From the NCBI GenBank assembly GCA_018340375.1, contig JAFFJZ010000001.1, forward strand, positions 52,010,001 through 52,074,000: a DNA stretch of 64,000 nt, read 5' to 3'. Made by a program: the position numbers and the translations under genes. Shown here piece after piece: positions 11,701 through 20,800 of the stretch (position 1 is the stretch's first letter; the number at the start of each line of letters is the position of its first letter). The DNA is from Gonatopus flavifemur. Taxonomy: Eukaryota > Arthropoda > Insecta > Hymenoptera > Dryinidae. Below the pieces are notes generated by a model. The model was not told the origin of the DNA, ran no database searches, and saw nothing but the letters and a program-made list of their open reading frames with translations.

Positions 11701-13736
11701 TATCAGGACCATACATTTTTTAAGCGTAAATAGAAACATTGAATCTGCAAACCGTAAGTTTCTGTTTCCAGCCATCCATACAATCGATATTGTATGAATA
11801 TGGAAAAAATAACCTTCACATCTGGAAATTTCGATCTGTCTTTCCCTTTCAATTGGATCAAAAACATTCGAGTATATAACGAATTTTCTACAAATCATCA
11901 GATAGCGATGGCCTTTTTCATTTCGAGCGCCATATGGTATTACTGACACGCGAGGCTACTGTTTTGTGTACCACATGGCGTACTTAATAACAAGAGCAAT
12001 GGATACATTTAAATATTCTTCATCGCAACTCGAACAAAAAGTTGATGAGTTTTTATATCTCGCATATCGCATTGATAAATTTAATACATTTCAGGTAGGG
12101 ATTGTGTCGATACCTTGTGACGATAGACAACCCTCAACGCCGTGGAAAGTTACCGATATTTTCTATACCATCGATTGGATTACCGATGTTATGAAAAATT
12201 GGAATGGTTGTTGGAAGGGAAGTATCGATGGATGGAATTGCGCCAAAAGGACAAACCTTGACGATAATCACAAGATCACTTACAATTTTGTTATTGACCT
12301 CAACGGCAAGAATTCAGAAAATTGTGGTACATAATAATGGAAAATTCAAATACATCTATCACTGAGAGAAAGGGTAGACTATTCAAATATTCGACAGCTA
12401 GGAAATTTAATCACAGCAAATCAAAATTTAGTTGTACCAGCTAAAATTTATTTGTCACAACTGAATTATTTATTCCCTTTGAATAAACCATTTTATTCAT
12501 ATTTCAGACAGCTGGACTTTTATTTACCCTAACTAGAGTCTAGCTAGCGTAAATAAAAATCTAGCTGCGGCAACTAACATTTAGCCGTTCCAACTAGGTA
12601 CCTTTCTCTCAGTGTATAAAGAAATTTTGAAGCTTGAAAACCGTTATAATTTGTTTATTCATCACAGGAGTTGATGAGAAAGCTCCAAGATGCTTATTTG
12701 TTCACAAAAAAACAAACTTCGATAGAAAATTTGATAATCGCTGCAACAGTGATCGATTTCCTGCGTTGCAAGAAGATTCGTATCAACCTTGTTCAGATGC
12801 AATGGGAGAAACATTTAGAAGCGAAATGATCAACAGAAGGATGATTAACAAAAACCATAAGGTGAGTTTGCGAAATATTTATGATTGGTTCTTGTAACTA
12901 TGTTTATGTTTGCCACAAAATCCTGTTCTCAATTTTTATTTTAATGGGAAAAATTTTAATCTACAGTTCCACGTTGTGTTTTTGCGTTGTCAGATTATTT
13001 TCATTTCCGTTTCTATCATTGGACTCATATCGATAAAGTTCTGGTTTGGAAGCAACGGTGTGGTGAAGCCATTTTTATACGGAGACCACTGTATTATGAC
13101 CTACATATATAAATTGAGGAAGTGTATTACATGCAACGGCACAACAAAAATCTTTTTTGTGTCAAGAGTAATACAGAATTCATTTCTTTTTTTCCCCAGT
13201 GAAATATCATGGGAAGATATATTCATTTGTTCCCTTTTTGTCCTATTTGTTCAAGTTACTGACTTTCTTTTAGATTATTTTAAGATGATTTTTATTAATA
13301 TCATATTATCAAATCAAAGTGCACGGAGAAATTGTGAAACATACTGCTAATGTTTGTACATTGATCATCAATGTGCAACGAAAAATAAATTTTCTAATCT
13401 CGATGTCAAGTGCGACTGCATCGATAACTGATGAGTGAATGGCGACCAGCGTTGTATTTTAGAATTTTCTCCGTGTGTATAAATTACGAATAAAAACCGA
13501 TGGAATAATATTTCTTTATACGAAATTGTTAGATTTCAGGTATTCCGTCGTACGCTGTGATGCAAAAAACTCCAGCTGATAAGATCAACCTCAATTTCCG
13601 AGATCAAAGATTCAACGGAAAGTTGATGGCATCGAAAATACCAACGCAAAGACGTTTACATCGAATTCAGTCTTTACGTGAAACAAACTATGTAAATGGT
13701 CATATCAGCATGTTCGAAGAAAACATTCCTGGATAG
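8434..13736 (+). CDS. Gene A: secreted S1-family serine protease homologue (catalytically dead), 10-exon model
   Basis: Seen: exons 8434-8714, 9702-9794, 9903-10064, 10160-10265, 10345-10567, 11402-11535, 12095-12326, 12668-12861, 12967-13057 and 13540-13736 join in frame (570 aa). All introns are GT-AG. Residues 1-21 form a hydrophobic signal peptide. The S1 fold is recognised from the first strand (NIQAIVV, about 73-79), MCAASIL...LTSANC (100-117), the HPSY...YNIAILRL strand (154-176), the CPQTGAAV loop (320-327) and the C-terminal VGIVSIPC...IDWI (334-362). The triad is gone: His57 is Asn116, Asp102 is Asn170, Ser195 is Thr323, and Asp194 is deleted. A basic run (GRKKRIRRRRGS) lies in the insertion between the Asp102 and Ser195 regions. 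Known: such homologues act as non-catalytic cofactors or binders, for example in insect haemolymph. Inferred: extracellular, no protease activity, target unknown. The last three exons are the least certain. Gene B, 4 kb downstream, is its paralogue. Confidence 0.8.
8859..9146. mobile_element. MITE in gene A intron 1 built of TTGCTGAxxxAGCAA palindromes
   Basis: Ends are inverted: CACTCAGAGAAAAA and TTTTTCTCTGCGTG. The inside holds about eight short palindromic units of the form GCTGAAATAGC or GCTGTAACAGC separated by A/T spacers. Non-coding. Confidence 0.7.
9702..9794 (+). CDS. Gene A exon 2: Cys42-Cys58 region with His57 replaced by Asn
   Basis: Acceptor TTTTCCAG|T and donor TTCAG|GTTTGT. 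It enters and leaves in phase 2, as gene B exon 5 does. It encodes HRYLMCAASILSSNFVLT followed by SANC. The usual S1 motif here is (C)GGSLI...VLTAAHC; the catalytic His is Asn. It is too short to show as a long ORF and was found by splicing logic and similarity to gene B. Confidence 0.85.
9903..10064 (+). CDS. Gene A exon 3: S1 core with Asp102 replaced by Asn
   Basis: Acceptor TTTTACAG|G and donor GTCG|GTGAGT, phase 2 to phase 2, 162 nt. That is exactly the same length and phase as gene B exon 6. It contains IHPSY and YNIAILRL, the counterparts of HPxY and NDIALLKL in active S1 enzymes. Asn170 occupies the catalytic Asp position. Confidence 0.88.
10160..10265 (+). CDS. Gene A exon 4: S1 interdomain region with CxxxxC
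   Basis: Acceptor TTCATTACAG|A and donor GGAAAG|GTAACT, phase 2 to phase 0, as in gene B exon 7. It encodes KLPKSPIPEICRSQKCKVAI, which aligns with gene B NLPRIPTY...HLCSSGECDMLTI, including both cysteines. Confidence 0.78.
10345..10567 (+). CDS. Gene A exon 5: strand plus Lys/Arg-rich insertion
   Basis: Acceptor GATTTTCAAAG|A and donor CTTGCCG|GTGAGG, phase 0 to phase 1, as in gene B exon 8. It opens with SLIVYEAKA (gene B: HEVSYMKPA), then runs into a hydrophilic insertion containing GRKKRIRRRRGS. If the donor is not used, the frame stays open to a stop at 10627-10629, giving a short alternative end. Confidence 0.72.
11141..11320. repeat. Partial copy of the AGCTAGGAAATT element, gene A intron 5
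   Basis: It begins GAACAGCTAGGAAATTCAGT and later has GGATAACTAGACTTTTATT, then CTTTCTTTCAG. It resembles, in order, segments of the element at 12360-12614 in intron 7. Confidence 0.5.
11402..11535 (+). CDS. Gene A exon 6: Ser195 loop, Ser replaced
   Basis: Acceptor ATTTATTAG|G and donor ACGCAG|GTATTC, phase 1 to phase 0. It ends with LTGCPQTGAAVMFDDTQ. This aligns with C-GDSGGPL of active enzymes with one residue deleted and Thr at the nucleophile position, and with gene B exon 11 DCPPLGSPIMKDD. The exon lies in the longest ORF-poor stretch of the gene and was found by phase and homology. Confidence 0.72.
12095..12326 (+). CDS. Gene A exon 7: C-terminal S1 strand and DWI helix
   Basis: Acceptor ACATTTCAG|G and donor AATTGTG|GTACAT, phase 0 to phase 1. 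VGIVSIPCDDRQ...PWKVTDIFYTIDWI matches the S1 ending (GIVSxGxxC...PxVYTxVxxYxDWI) and gene B exon 12 (IGLVSYTCDD...VDWI). About 48 residues after DWI form a Trp/Asn-rich tail not typical of S1 enzymes. Confidence 0.85.
12360..12614. mobile_element. MITE in gene A intron 7
   Basis: Terminal inverted repeats CACTGAGAGAAAGG and CCTTTCTCTCAGTG bound about 255 bp with repeated AGCTA(G/A)AATTTAGTTG-type motifs. The ends are close to those of the element at 8859-9146. Confidence 0.7.
12668..12861 (+). CDS. Gene A exon 8: Cys-containing C-terminal extension
   Basis: Acceptor TTCATCACAG|G and strong donor CATAAG|GTGAGT, phase 1 to phase 0. It encodes a hydrophilic stretch with three cysteines (PRCLF, NRCNS, QPCSD) and no recognised domain. 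Splice signals are good on both sides, but there is no clear partner in gene B. Confidence 0.58.
12967..13057 (+). CDS. Gene A exon 9 (tentative): possible membrane-spanning segment
   Basis: Acceptor AATCTACAG|T and donor AGCAACG|GTGTGG join exon 8 (phase 0) to exon 10 (phase 1) in frame. The 30 residues are very hydrophobic (VVFLRCQIIFISVSIIGLIS) and could span a membrane. Without this exon, joining exon 8 to 13540 gives only six more residues before a stop (481 aa). The call rests on phase alone. Confidence 0.3.
13540..13736 (+). CDS. Gene A exon 10 (tentative): basic C-terminus and stop
   Basis: Acceptor TTAGATTTCAG|G. Entered in phase 1, the frame stays open for 65 codons to TAG at 13734-13736. 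It is hydrophilic, rich in Arg, Lys and Gln, with no recognised motif. If entered in phase 0 it ends after six codons. Confidence 0.38.
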
Positions 13737-15120
13737 ATGAGCTGAGTCATTTTGTATACGACAAACTATTCGAAAATTTGTCCAAAATATCGCTCAAAAC
13801 TATGCAACTATACATAAATTATATATATAATCTAGAAAATTTTTCCATTTGGGTTTGTACACCAATTATTTAGTATGTTCAAAAGTTGTCTCAAACGGAA
13901 TGACTAGTCTCGGCACTAGTATTACTTTAGATTAATCAATAGAATTTGTGAAGTCCTAACACTTGGTGATTAACCGAATTGATATTTGTCGCAATGTGCA
14001 GCCACGTTGCATATAAACGATTTTCCAAACTTTTCTTTGAAAATCTCTTCGTATCACGTACTGTAACTCGGAAAAGTATCACCCCATGTAAAATTTACTT
14101 TTGAAAATTTGAATATAATAAACTATATAACAATTATACTGATATTATACCAAATATAAGCAAAAAAGAAGTGTTCTTTTTTTCTCATAGAAAATATATC
14201 GAATTTCCATTGAGATTTCACAGAAGTGAATATAAGAATTGAATATATTTCCATAAAGAAAAGAACAGTCACTGTTCTCAAAGTCCCATGCTGAATGTAT
14301 ACAAACTTGTCAATTACATGCAATTCCTATACATTTATATGAAATTTTACGTGGGAAGATACTTTCCTGACTCATTTTATCACACGTACCGCATTGTATC
14401 GCGATTCGTAATTAATAAAAATACATATTAAATATACAAGCAACTTCTTAACATTTGCACAAAGGGAAAGTGCGTTGAGATAACATGATTTATACAGAAA
14501 TCACTTTATTACTGTATAGATTGTTAACCCTTAGCTTGCAAATTTTTCGTTTTTGAAGGAATATTTTTTCAACGGTTTGCACAAGAGGAGTGCTTCATGT
14601 GTTGGTACTTGATAGTGGAAATCGGAAAAATTATGACGCTGTATATCAAGCAGGAGACATTATTTCTACCAACTTGAAAATAAAAACATATGACTCACAG
14701 GTGTTATTTATACACTAGATGAATCTCAACGATAAAATAAAATACTAGTATATAGAATAACGGAAATGATTATTCACTTACGAATTTGATGGTTGAAATA
14801 AGGATAAGTTTATTAAAAGATTATACCAACGGTTGGAGGATTTCACGATACGTACCTGAAACATACAAAAGCATACAGTGTTTTAGTGATTAGTTCGAAC
14901 ATTTTGATAATTGTTGCATAAAACGTGAATGGACCAAGTATCAACAGTACCATCAGAAATTTTGAAAAATTAGAAATTTTCTCATATTATCAGTTACACG
15001 ATGGGGTTCTTCATTTTCGAATCCAAGACAAATAACATTATTCCGTTGGAACTGTTGTGTTTTTCATGTCCTCGTTTCCCTACGTTTCTTGAAAATCGTT
15101 CTAGAAAGTAAAGACCCAAT
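13737..15120. other. Intergenic, no gene seen
   Basis: Downstream of gene A: A+T-rich, stop codons in all frames at short spacing, and only the polyadenylation signal noted. Small ORFs here lack splice support. Confidence 0.5.
14117..14122 (+). terminator. Candidate polyadenylation signal of gene A
   Basis: AATAAA, 381 bp after the modelled stop. It is the first AATAAA downstream of that stop. Confidence 0.35.
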
Positions 15121-16101
15121 TAAGAATTTATCCCCTGGATCTGGTCAGATTGATCTTGATCCTGCTCGGCTCCTGACAAGAATCGTAACGCTTATCAAAG
15201 CGAGAATGTGAGCGCCGTCTCTAGATTCAAGGAGAGGTTCTCATCAAGCGAATTCCGAAAAAAGGTGATTTTCTCGAATTTTTTTCTTGAGAAGGAAGTA
15301 AATTAAGAACTCGAGATATTTGAAACTCATTAGATGGGTCTGAAAGTACATGAAAACATTTTTCTCAAGTTAGAGGATTCGTACCCTGAAACTTTAAAGG
15401 CGTTTTTCAAGTTTGGCTCCAGGATGTCTCAAAATTTACTGAACTCTTTTTTTTTTATTTTGAAGCTGATCGAATTTATTTGAGGATGAACCTAAATGGA
15501 GATGACATTCGCCTTTTTTTTTTAGAGCACTTTGAAGAGCGAATGAAAGATGAAAAAACGCTACCAAAAGTTCGCATGTCTGTCATTTTTTTCAATTTTG
15601 GACTTCTGATAATTTATGTAAGTTCTATAGTGGCGCCCGACTGATCACTGTTTTTTTAGGTGGGTGTCAATAATTTCCATGGCATTATTTTTTACTGAAA
15701 ATAAATTGTTCATGTACTCAAAGACTCAATTAACAAATGTGAAAATACCCGAGTTCTTTTCTTACTTCCTTCCATGAAAACAAAATTCGAGAAAATCACC
15801 TTATTTTGGGAGAAATAACATGAGAACCTCCCCTTAATACACGAATGTGAGCAAACCCGAGTAGAAGTTCCTATCCGGTAAGCTCTGAAGTGATCCGGAC
15901 CGGATCCGCCTGTGAAATGGGATGCCCCATATGGGGCTCCATATCTGGACCTGACCAGGTCCGTGTGGATAAAAACCTATCGGGGATTCCAGATCCGATA
16001 CCGATGAGGATAGCCTGATGATAGTTCTGATGAGGTTGACCCTATAAAAATCTATCTGGCCCTGATCCGTTTTCCTGATCCAGGCCAGATGCGGATAATT
16101 T
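15121..16101. repeat. GC-rich GATC/CCGGATC-rich repeat interrupted by a MITE
   Basis: Outside the MITE, 15130-15180 and 15870-16100 are unusually GC-rich, with many GATC, CCGGATC and CCTGATCC words and small palindromes (GCCCCATATGGGGC). The outer ends are roughly inverted: ATCCCCTGGATCTGG and CCAGATGCGGATAAT. This looks like an older element into which copy 1 inserted. Confidence 0.45.
15237..15837. mobile_element. TTAA-bounded MITE, copy 1
   Basis: Left end TCAAGGAGAGGTTCTCATC (TTAA decayed to TCAA); right end GATGAGAACC-like CATGAGAACCTCCCCTTAA. Inner terminal parts share GGTGATTTTCTCGAATTTT with copies at 19947 and 42211. Same orientation as the 42211 copy. Confidence 0.75.
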
Positions 16102-17745
16102 CAATGATCAGCGTCCTAATAAGAAAAGCCTCATCCAACCTTATTCATGCTTGATCAGTTTAAACTCGCTTAAGCGAGCTTCTTTCAATCATCGTATCGA
16201 AAACATAGGTTTTTCTTTCAAATCTAGAATATACTATAACATTCTCACGAGTCAAATTACATGCATTGTGTGATTTATTCCATCAGAGTCCAAGTTGATG
16301 CACTTACTTATGGAATATCTGCTCGACCTGATAAAAATTTCTAGTCGGAGACATGATTCAACGCTTAAATAATCTTTCAAATGATTTCTATCGAACACCA
16401 ACCACACAGCACCAGGTCCACATAGGTCCAGGAAAATTCATAAAGAATTCTTATTGAACTGGTTGTATTCTTTGTGAATTCTTTGAGAATTCTCCTGGGA
16501 CTGTGATGCTGTGAGGGCACCAACGCAGTGTCAAGAGAAAATGTCTCATCCTACATCCCCAAAACTGTGTATTAAAATTATTATTGTTTCACAAACAAAC
16601 TATTCATTCATCCGAACAATCAATTATCCGAATCGTCTGAAAAATTTCATACTATTCAGATATCTTCGAAAATTGACTAAAACGTGTCCACGAAGTCAAT
16701 TCCTGTCCATTCATCCGAAATTTCAAACAAAATCTAATTGGATGCCTATTGTTTATTTAAAACACGTCCTAGGTTTGTATGCCTATAGATACATGTTTAA
16801 AACGTATCTAGAACTTCCTTACAATGTCCAACTGTTATCCAATTTGTTTTAAATTTCCGACATTCACTCAATCTCCATCAATTGTCGAAATAAATCCTCA
16901 TTTCCCATAAAATGTTTCATTTCCTTCAAATAAAATCAATCAGCAGTTGATAAAATTCCATGTAACATCTTTCAACTGCAAATCAACCTCACTTGAGGGG
17001 AAACAAGCGATGTTTATCTGAAATGAATGCTCATGTCGTTGTATATCGAAACAGATCCAAATTCCTTCGATGTACGATTTTATTCCAACATTATCCTCCC
17101 ATTATCAATTCATAAACGAAACGCAGCATTCGATCCACAATATACTATTCACAATCGATCCAACCTTTGTGCAGGAATGTAATTAATTACCTTCTTATTA
17201 ACACTGTTTCCAAGGAAATGTTATCTGGTGGCTCGTTTCACGCTTTGTATATGTACTCATTCCAAGTAATTACTATACAAATCAGGAGCATAATGATACG
17301 AAATGCAACTGCACTGCCTTTACCAGAAACATTTCTGAATAACACGAATTCTCGTTATTGGATTATCGAATGTTGAACTATAAATTCGATTATTTATATT
17401 GATTTTTCTTGTCCAGAGGAATCAAATACATATTCACATGTCAGAGCAAATATGAGAAAACTTCCTCGCGAATGTATGGAATATTATCGGAAATAAAATA
17501 CACATATGTGTTGTTACGCGGGGCAGAGAGAGGGGGGCGGGGAAGAAATTGTAGTGGAATGTCAATTGTTTATAGCGACCTATGGTCTTGCTTTTCTAAT
17601 TACTCAGATTAGGTGCCCCTGATACGATTGTAGGTTAAATCGCAGAACATATGGAAGGAAACAAAGAAACAATTCTATTGAGAAGTGAAAGAGGGTACTG
17701 AGAGGAACATTTGTGCAATTTATTGAGGGTGATAAGAAAGACAGG
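16102..17745. other. Intergenic upstream of gene B
   Basis: No coding exon recognised. A short G-rich run (GGGGGGCGGGG) near 17530-17541 lies about 200 bp before the gene B ATG and could be promoter-related. Confidence 0.4.
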
Positions 17746-17854
17746 ATGATAATCGTAATAAAATGTCAATTGAAAAATATATTCACAGTAATGTTTGTAA
17801 CATCATTCGTGATTCTAACGAGTGGAAAACAGAGTAGTCACGATCGTTTCGAAG
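17746..17854 (+). CDS. Gene B exon 1: signal peptide
   Basis: MIIVIKCQLKNIFTVMFVTS begins a classic hydrophobic leader, cleaved probably near ILTSG/KQ. The donor is CGAAG|GTAAGA, phase 1. An in-frame ATG at 17713 would add 11 charged residues ahead of the leader, so 17746 is preferred. Confidence 0.72.
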
Positions 17855-20800
17855 GTAAGATGTTCATCAAATTAATGCTTCAAAAGAGGTATTCTTGATC
17901 TTATCAAAACCGTCATTAGTGCTCTTTAAGAGACATTTCTCGTATCGTTTTATCCAATTACCGGAAATCCTACATGCGTCAATGGGAAGATACAGTGAAA
18001 ATAATGGAATTTACAATCAAGTATTTGATGTAGACATACGTAGAAATGCATCGAAAGATAAAAATATGTCTATGTGATTCCTCAGATGATGTATCAAACC
18101 CAACCCAGGTGATGAAATTAGAAACTGACGTGGAAAATGTGATCCATTCCACCACATCTACCGAATCGAACGAGTTCCGTGAAAAGAATGACATGATTCT
18201 GTTGGAAGAATTGAATTCTACTACGATCGATGATGTTGATTATTATTTCGCAATTGCATCAAAGGATGTTATGTCTCAGGATACATTGGATCGAGAAGAA
18301 AATTCAAAATTGAGCGAAAAATTTAATTACGATGTACACGCATGGAGAGATCTTATTCAAAAATTAGCTCTTCCTATAATCGATATTAAATATCGAATTA
18401 AAAATAAGATTCCATTGAATATCAGGACTTACATGAACATAGATGATTTAACGAAATATCTCGAAGAAAGAACAATCTATGAAATATTGGATGTCAATTT
18501 CCCTACCAAATGGAATCTCATTGATATGAAAAAAAACGATACTTCGGTTGACGCGAAAGGATTGAACGATTGGAAAGTACACAATAATTCAAGTGGCTCA
18601 AGAGATAACGGAAAATTCTACAAAAGGTGGGTTTATTCAAATTGAATCCAATAAATTACTATCCAATATACAGTTATTGCTATTCACTCTTTGAAGAACG
18701 GAACTTTATCCCAAAGAAAACACATTGGAAATATCTTTGTCGAAATGTAATTAACATTTTTTCCGTAATGTTGTAACATATTATATTTTTAGTACAGCTT
18801 GGATATTATCTACACATTTTCTCAAATTTCAAGTGTACATAATTCAGAATTCGATCAAAGTTCCAAATTAATCATCAGCTTTTCTTTTAGTGAATCAATG
18901 TTTGTAAATTTAAATACAAAAAATCGTAAGGTGAGAGAAGACTTCAATCCGCTAATTATTACTGAATTACTTTTCACGATGAATAAAATATGGATTTGAG
19001 AAAATAAATTTCAAAATCACATATGTATATAATATATGTCCATACGTCTACATGAACTTATCTCTTTTATTACTGCCACTTCAGTCTTTACTTTCATGTT
19101 GTACTCGATTTTATGACTCCGAGTTTAGAAGCTCTAAAATTCGATATCCCATAAAATATAAATATTTACATATACGGATTCTAATTAGCTAACATATTTT
19201 CACTGATACATTATGTCGTAGCTTTGAGTTTTTATTCGAAAAATTGATTAAAGAATGAAATAAAATCTATCGAACAATTCAAAATATCATTGGGGGATAC
19301 AACAATTATAATTCTTTATATTATTCTGAAATAATTGTGGTGAATTTGCCGTATTGTACGACTCTAGAGCCCTTGCGACTTCTTTGTGAAGCTCAAAAAA
19401 TCCTTCAAGTCTATTGTATTGATCGACAGGAAGGGTCAGCTCTAGAAATTCCGATGAAATGTATTATAAATTTTACTTATTTACTTTTTTTTCTTTACAG
19501 TCCCTGACATTAATTAAAGATTAATAAACATTATGTTTGAATATTTTTATTATAATGAATAAGGAATAATAATTCACTCCGAATCAATATTCATTAACTA
19601 TGTATTCATTTCAGAAAATCATGCGACATCATATCAAAGAACAATTATCATAAAAATCAGACATACTGAGTTTGAATCCTAGCATACTTCATCAAAATAC
19701 ATACAAATGGTACGAAGATAAATTGTCAATGCTCAGAATATAAATTAATATGTATTGAACTCTTACAAAATAAATGCATATTCAGTGAAAAAGATTCAAT
19801 CTAATGAATAATATTCCCTTATCGTTATTGAATCGAATTTTTCAAGAGGAAATGATACTTGATAACATGTACACCATTCCGGTATAAAATTCTTCATTCA
19901 GAAATAATTCAATTACATTTATATAGAATTTTGATGGAATTTTTACTTAAGGGGAAGTGCTCATCTATAGCGACCCCAAAATATGGTGATTTTCTCGAAT
20001 TTTTTTTTCATGGAAGGAAGTAAATAAAAAACTCGGGGGTTTTCACACTTGTTAATCGAGTCTTTGAGTACATGAACAATTTTTTTTTTCAGTGAAAAAT
20101 AATGCCATGGGAATTATTGACACTCACCTAAAAAAACAGTGATCAATCGGGCGCCACTATAGCACTTACAGAAATTATCAGATATTAAAAATCCAAAAAT
20201 TTCAATGAAATATATTATATTTGTTGGAGGTTGTACCAAAAAAACCAATGAAAAGTCCAAAATTTTAAAAAAGATAGACATGTAAACTTTTGGTAGCGTT
20301 TTTTCACCCTTTTTTCGCTCTTCAAAGTGTTATAAAAATAAAAAAAAGGCAAATGTCATCTCCAGTTAGGTTCATCCTCCAATAAATTCAATCAACTTCG
20401 AAATAAAAAAGAAAAGAGTGATCCGTTCAGTAGTTTTTGAGATATCGTGGAGCCAAACTTGAAGAACATGGTTTCGAGACAAACGCCTCTGAAGTTTTGG
20501 GATACAAATCCTTTAACTGGAGAAAATTTTTTCGATGTACTTCAAGACCCATTTAGTGAGTTTCAAATAACTCGAGTTCTCAATTTACTTCCTTCTTAAG
20601 AAAAAAATTCGAGAAAATCACCTTATTCCGGAATTCGCTTGATGAAAACCTGCCCTCAAAACGTATGGGATTTGTATTCAATTATCATATTCAACAATCA
20701 ATTTCGCATCCAAAATCTTGTACGATTTTCATACAATTTTGATACACATTCATGACAATTCATGTAGAGAAATAATCTTCCCACTATTTTCAACATACGT

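Noticed and set aside
12910..13350. 146-codon ORF spanning gene A introns and exon 9
   Set aside because: Only the 12967-13057 part has splice sites that fit the gene. The rest is hydrophobic A+T-rich translation with no known domain.
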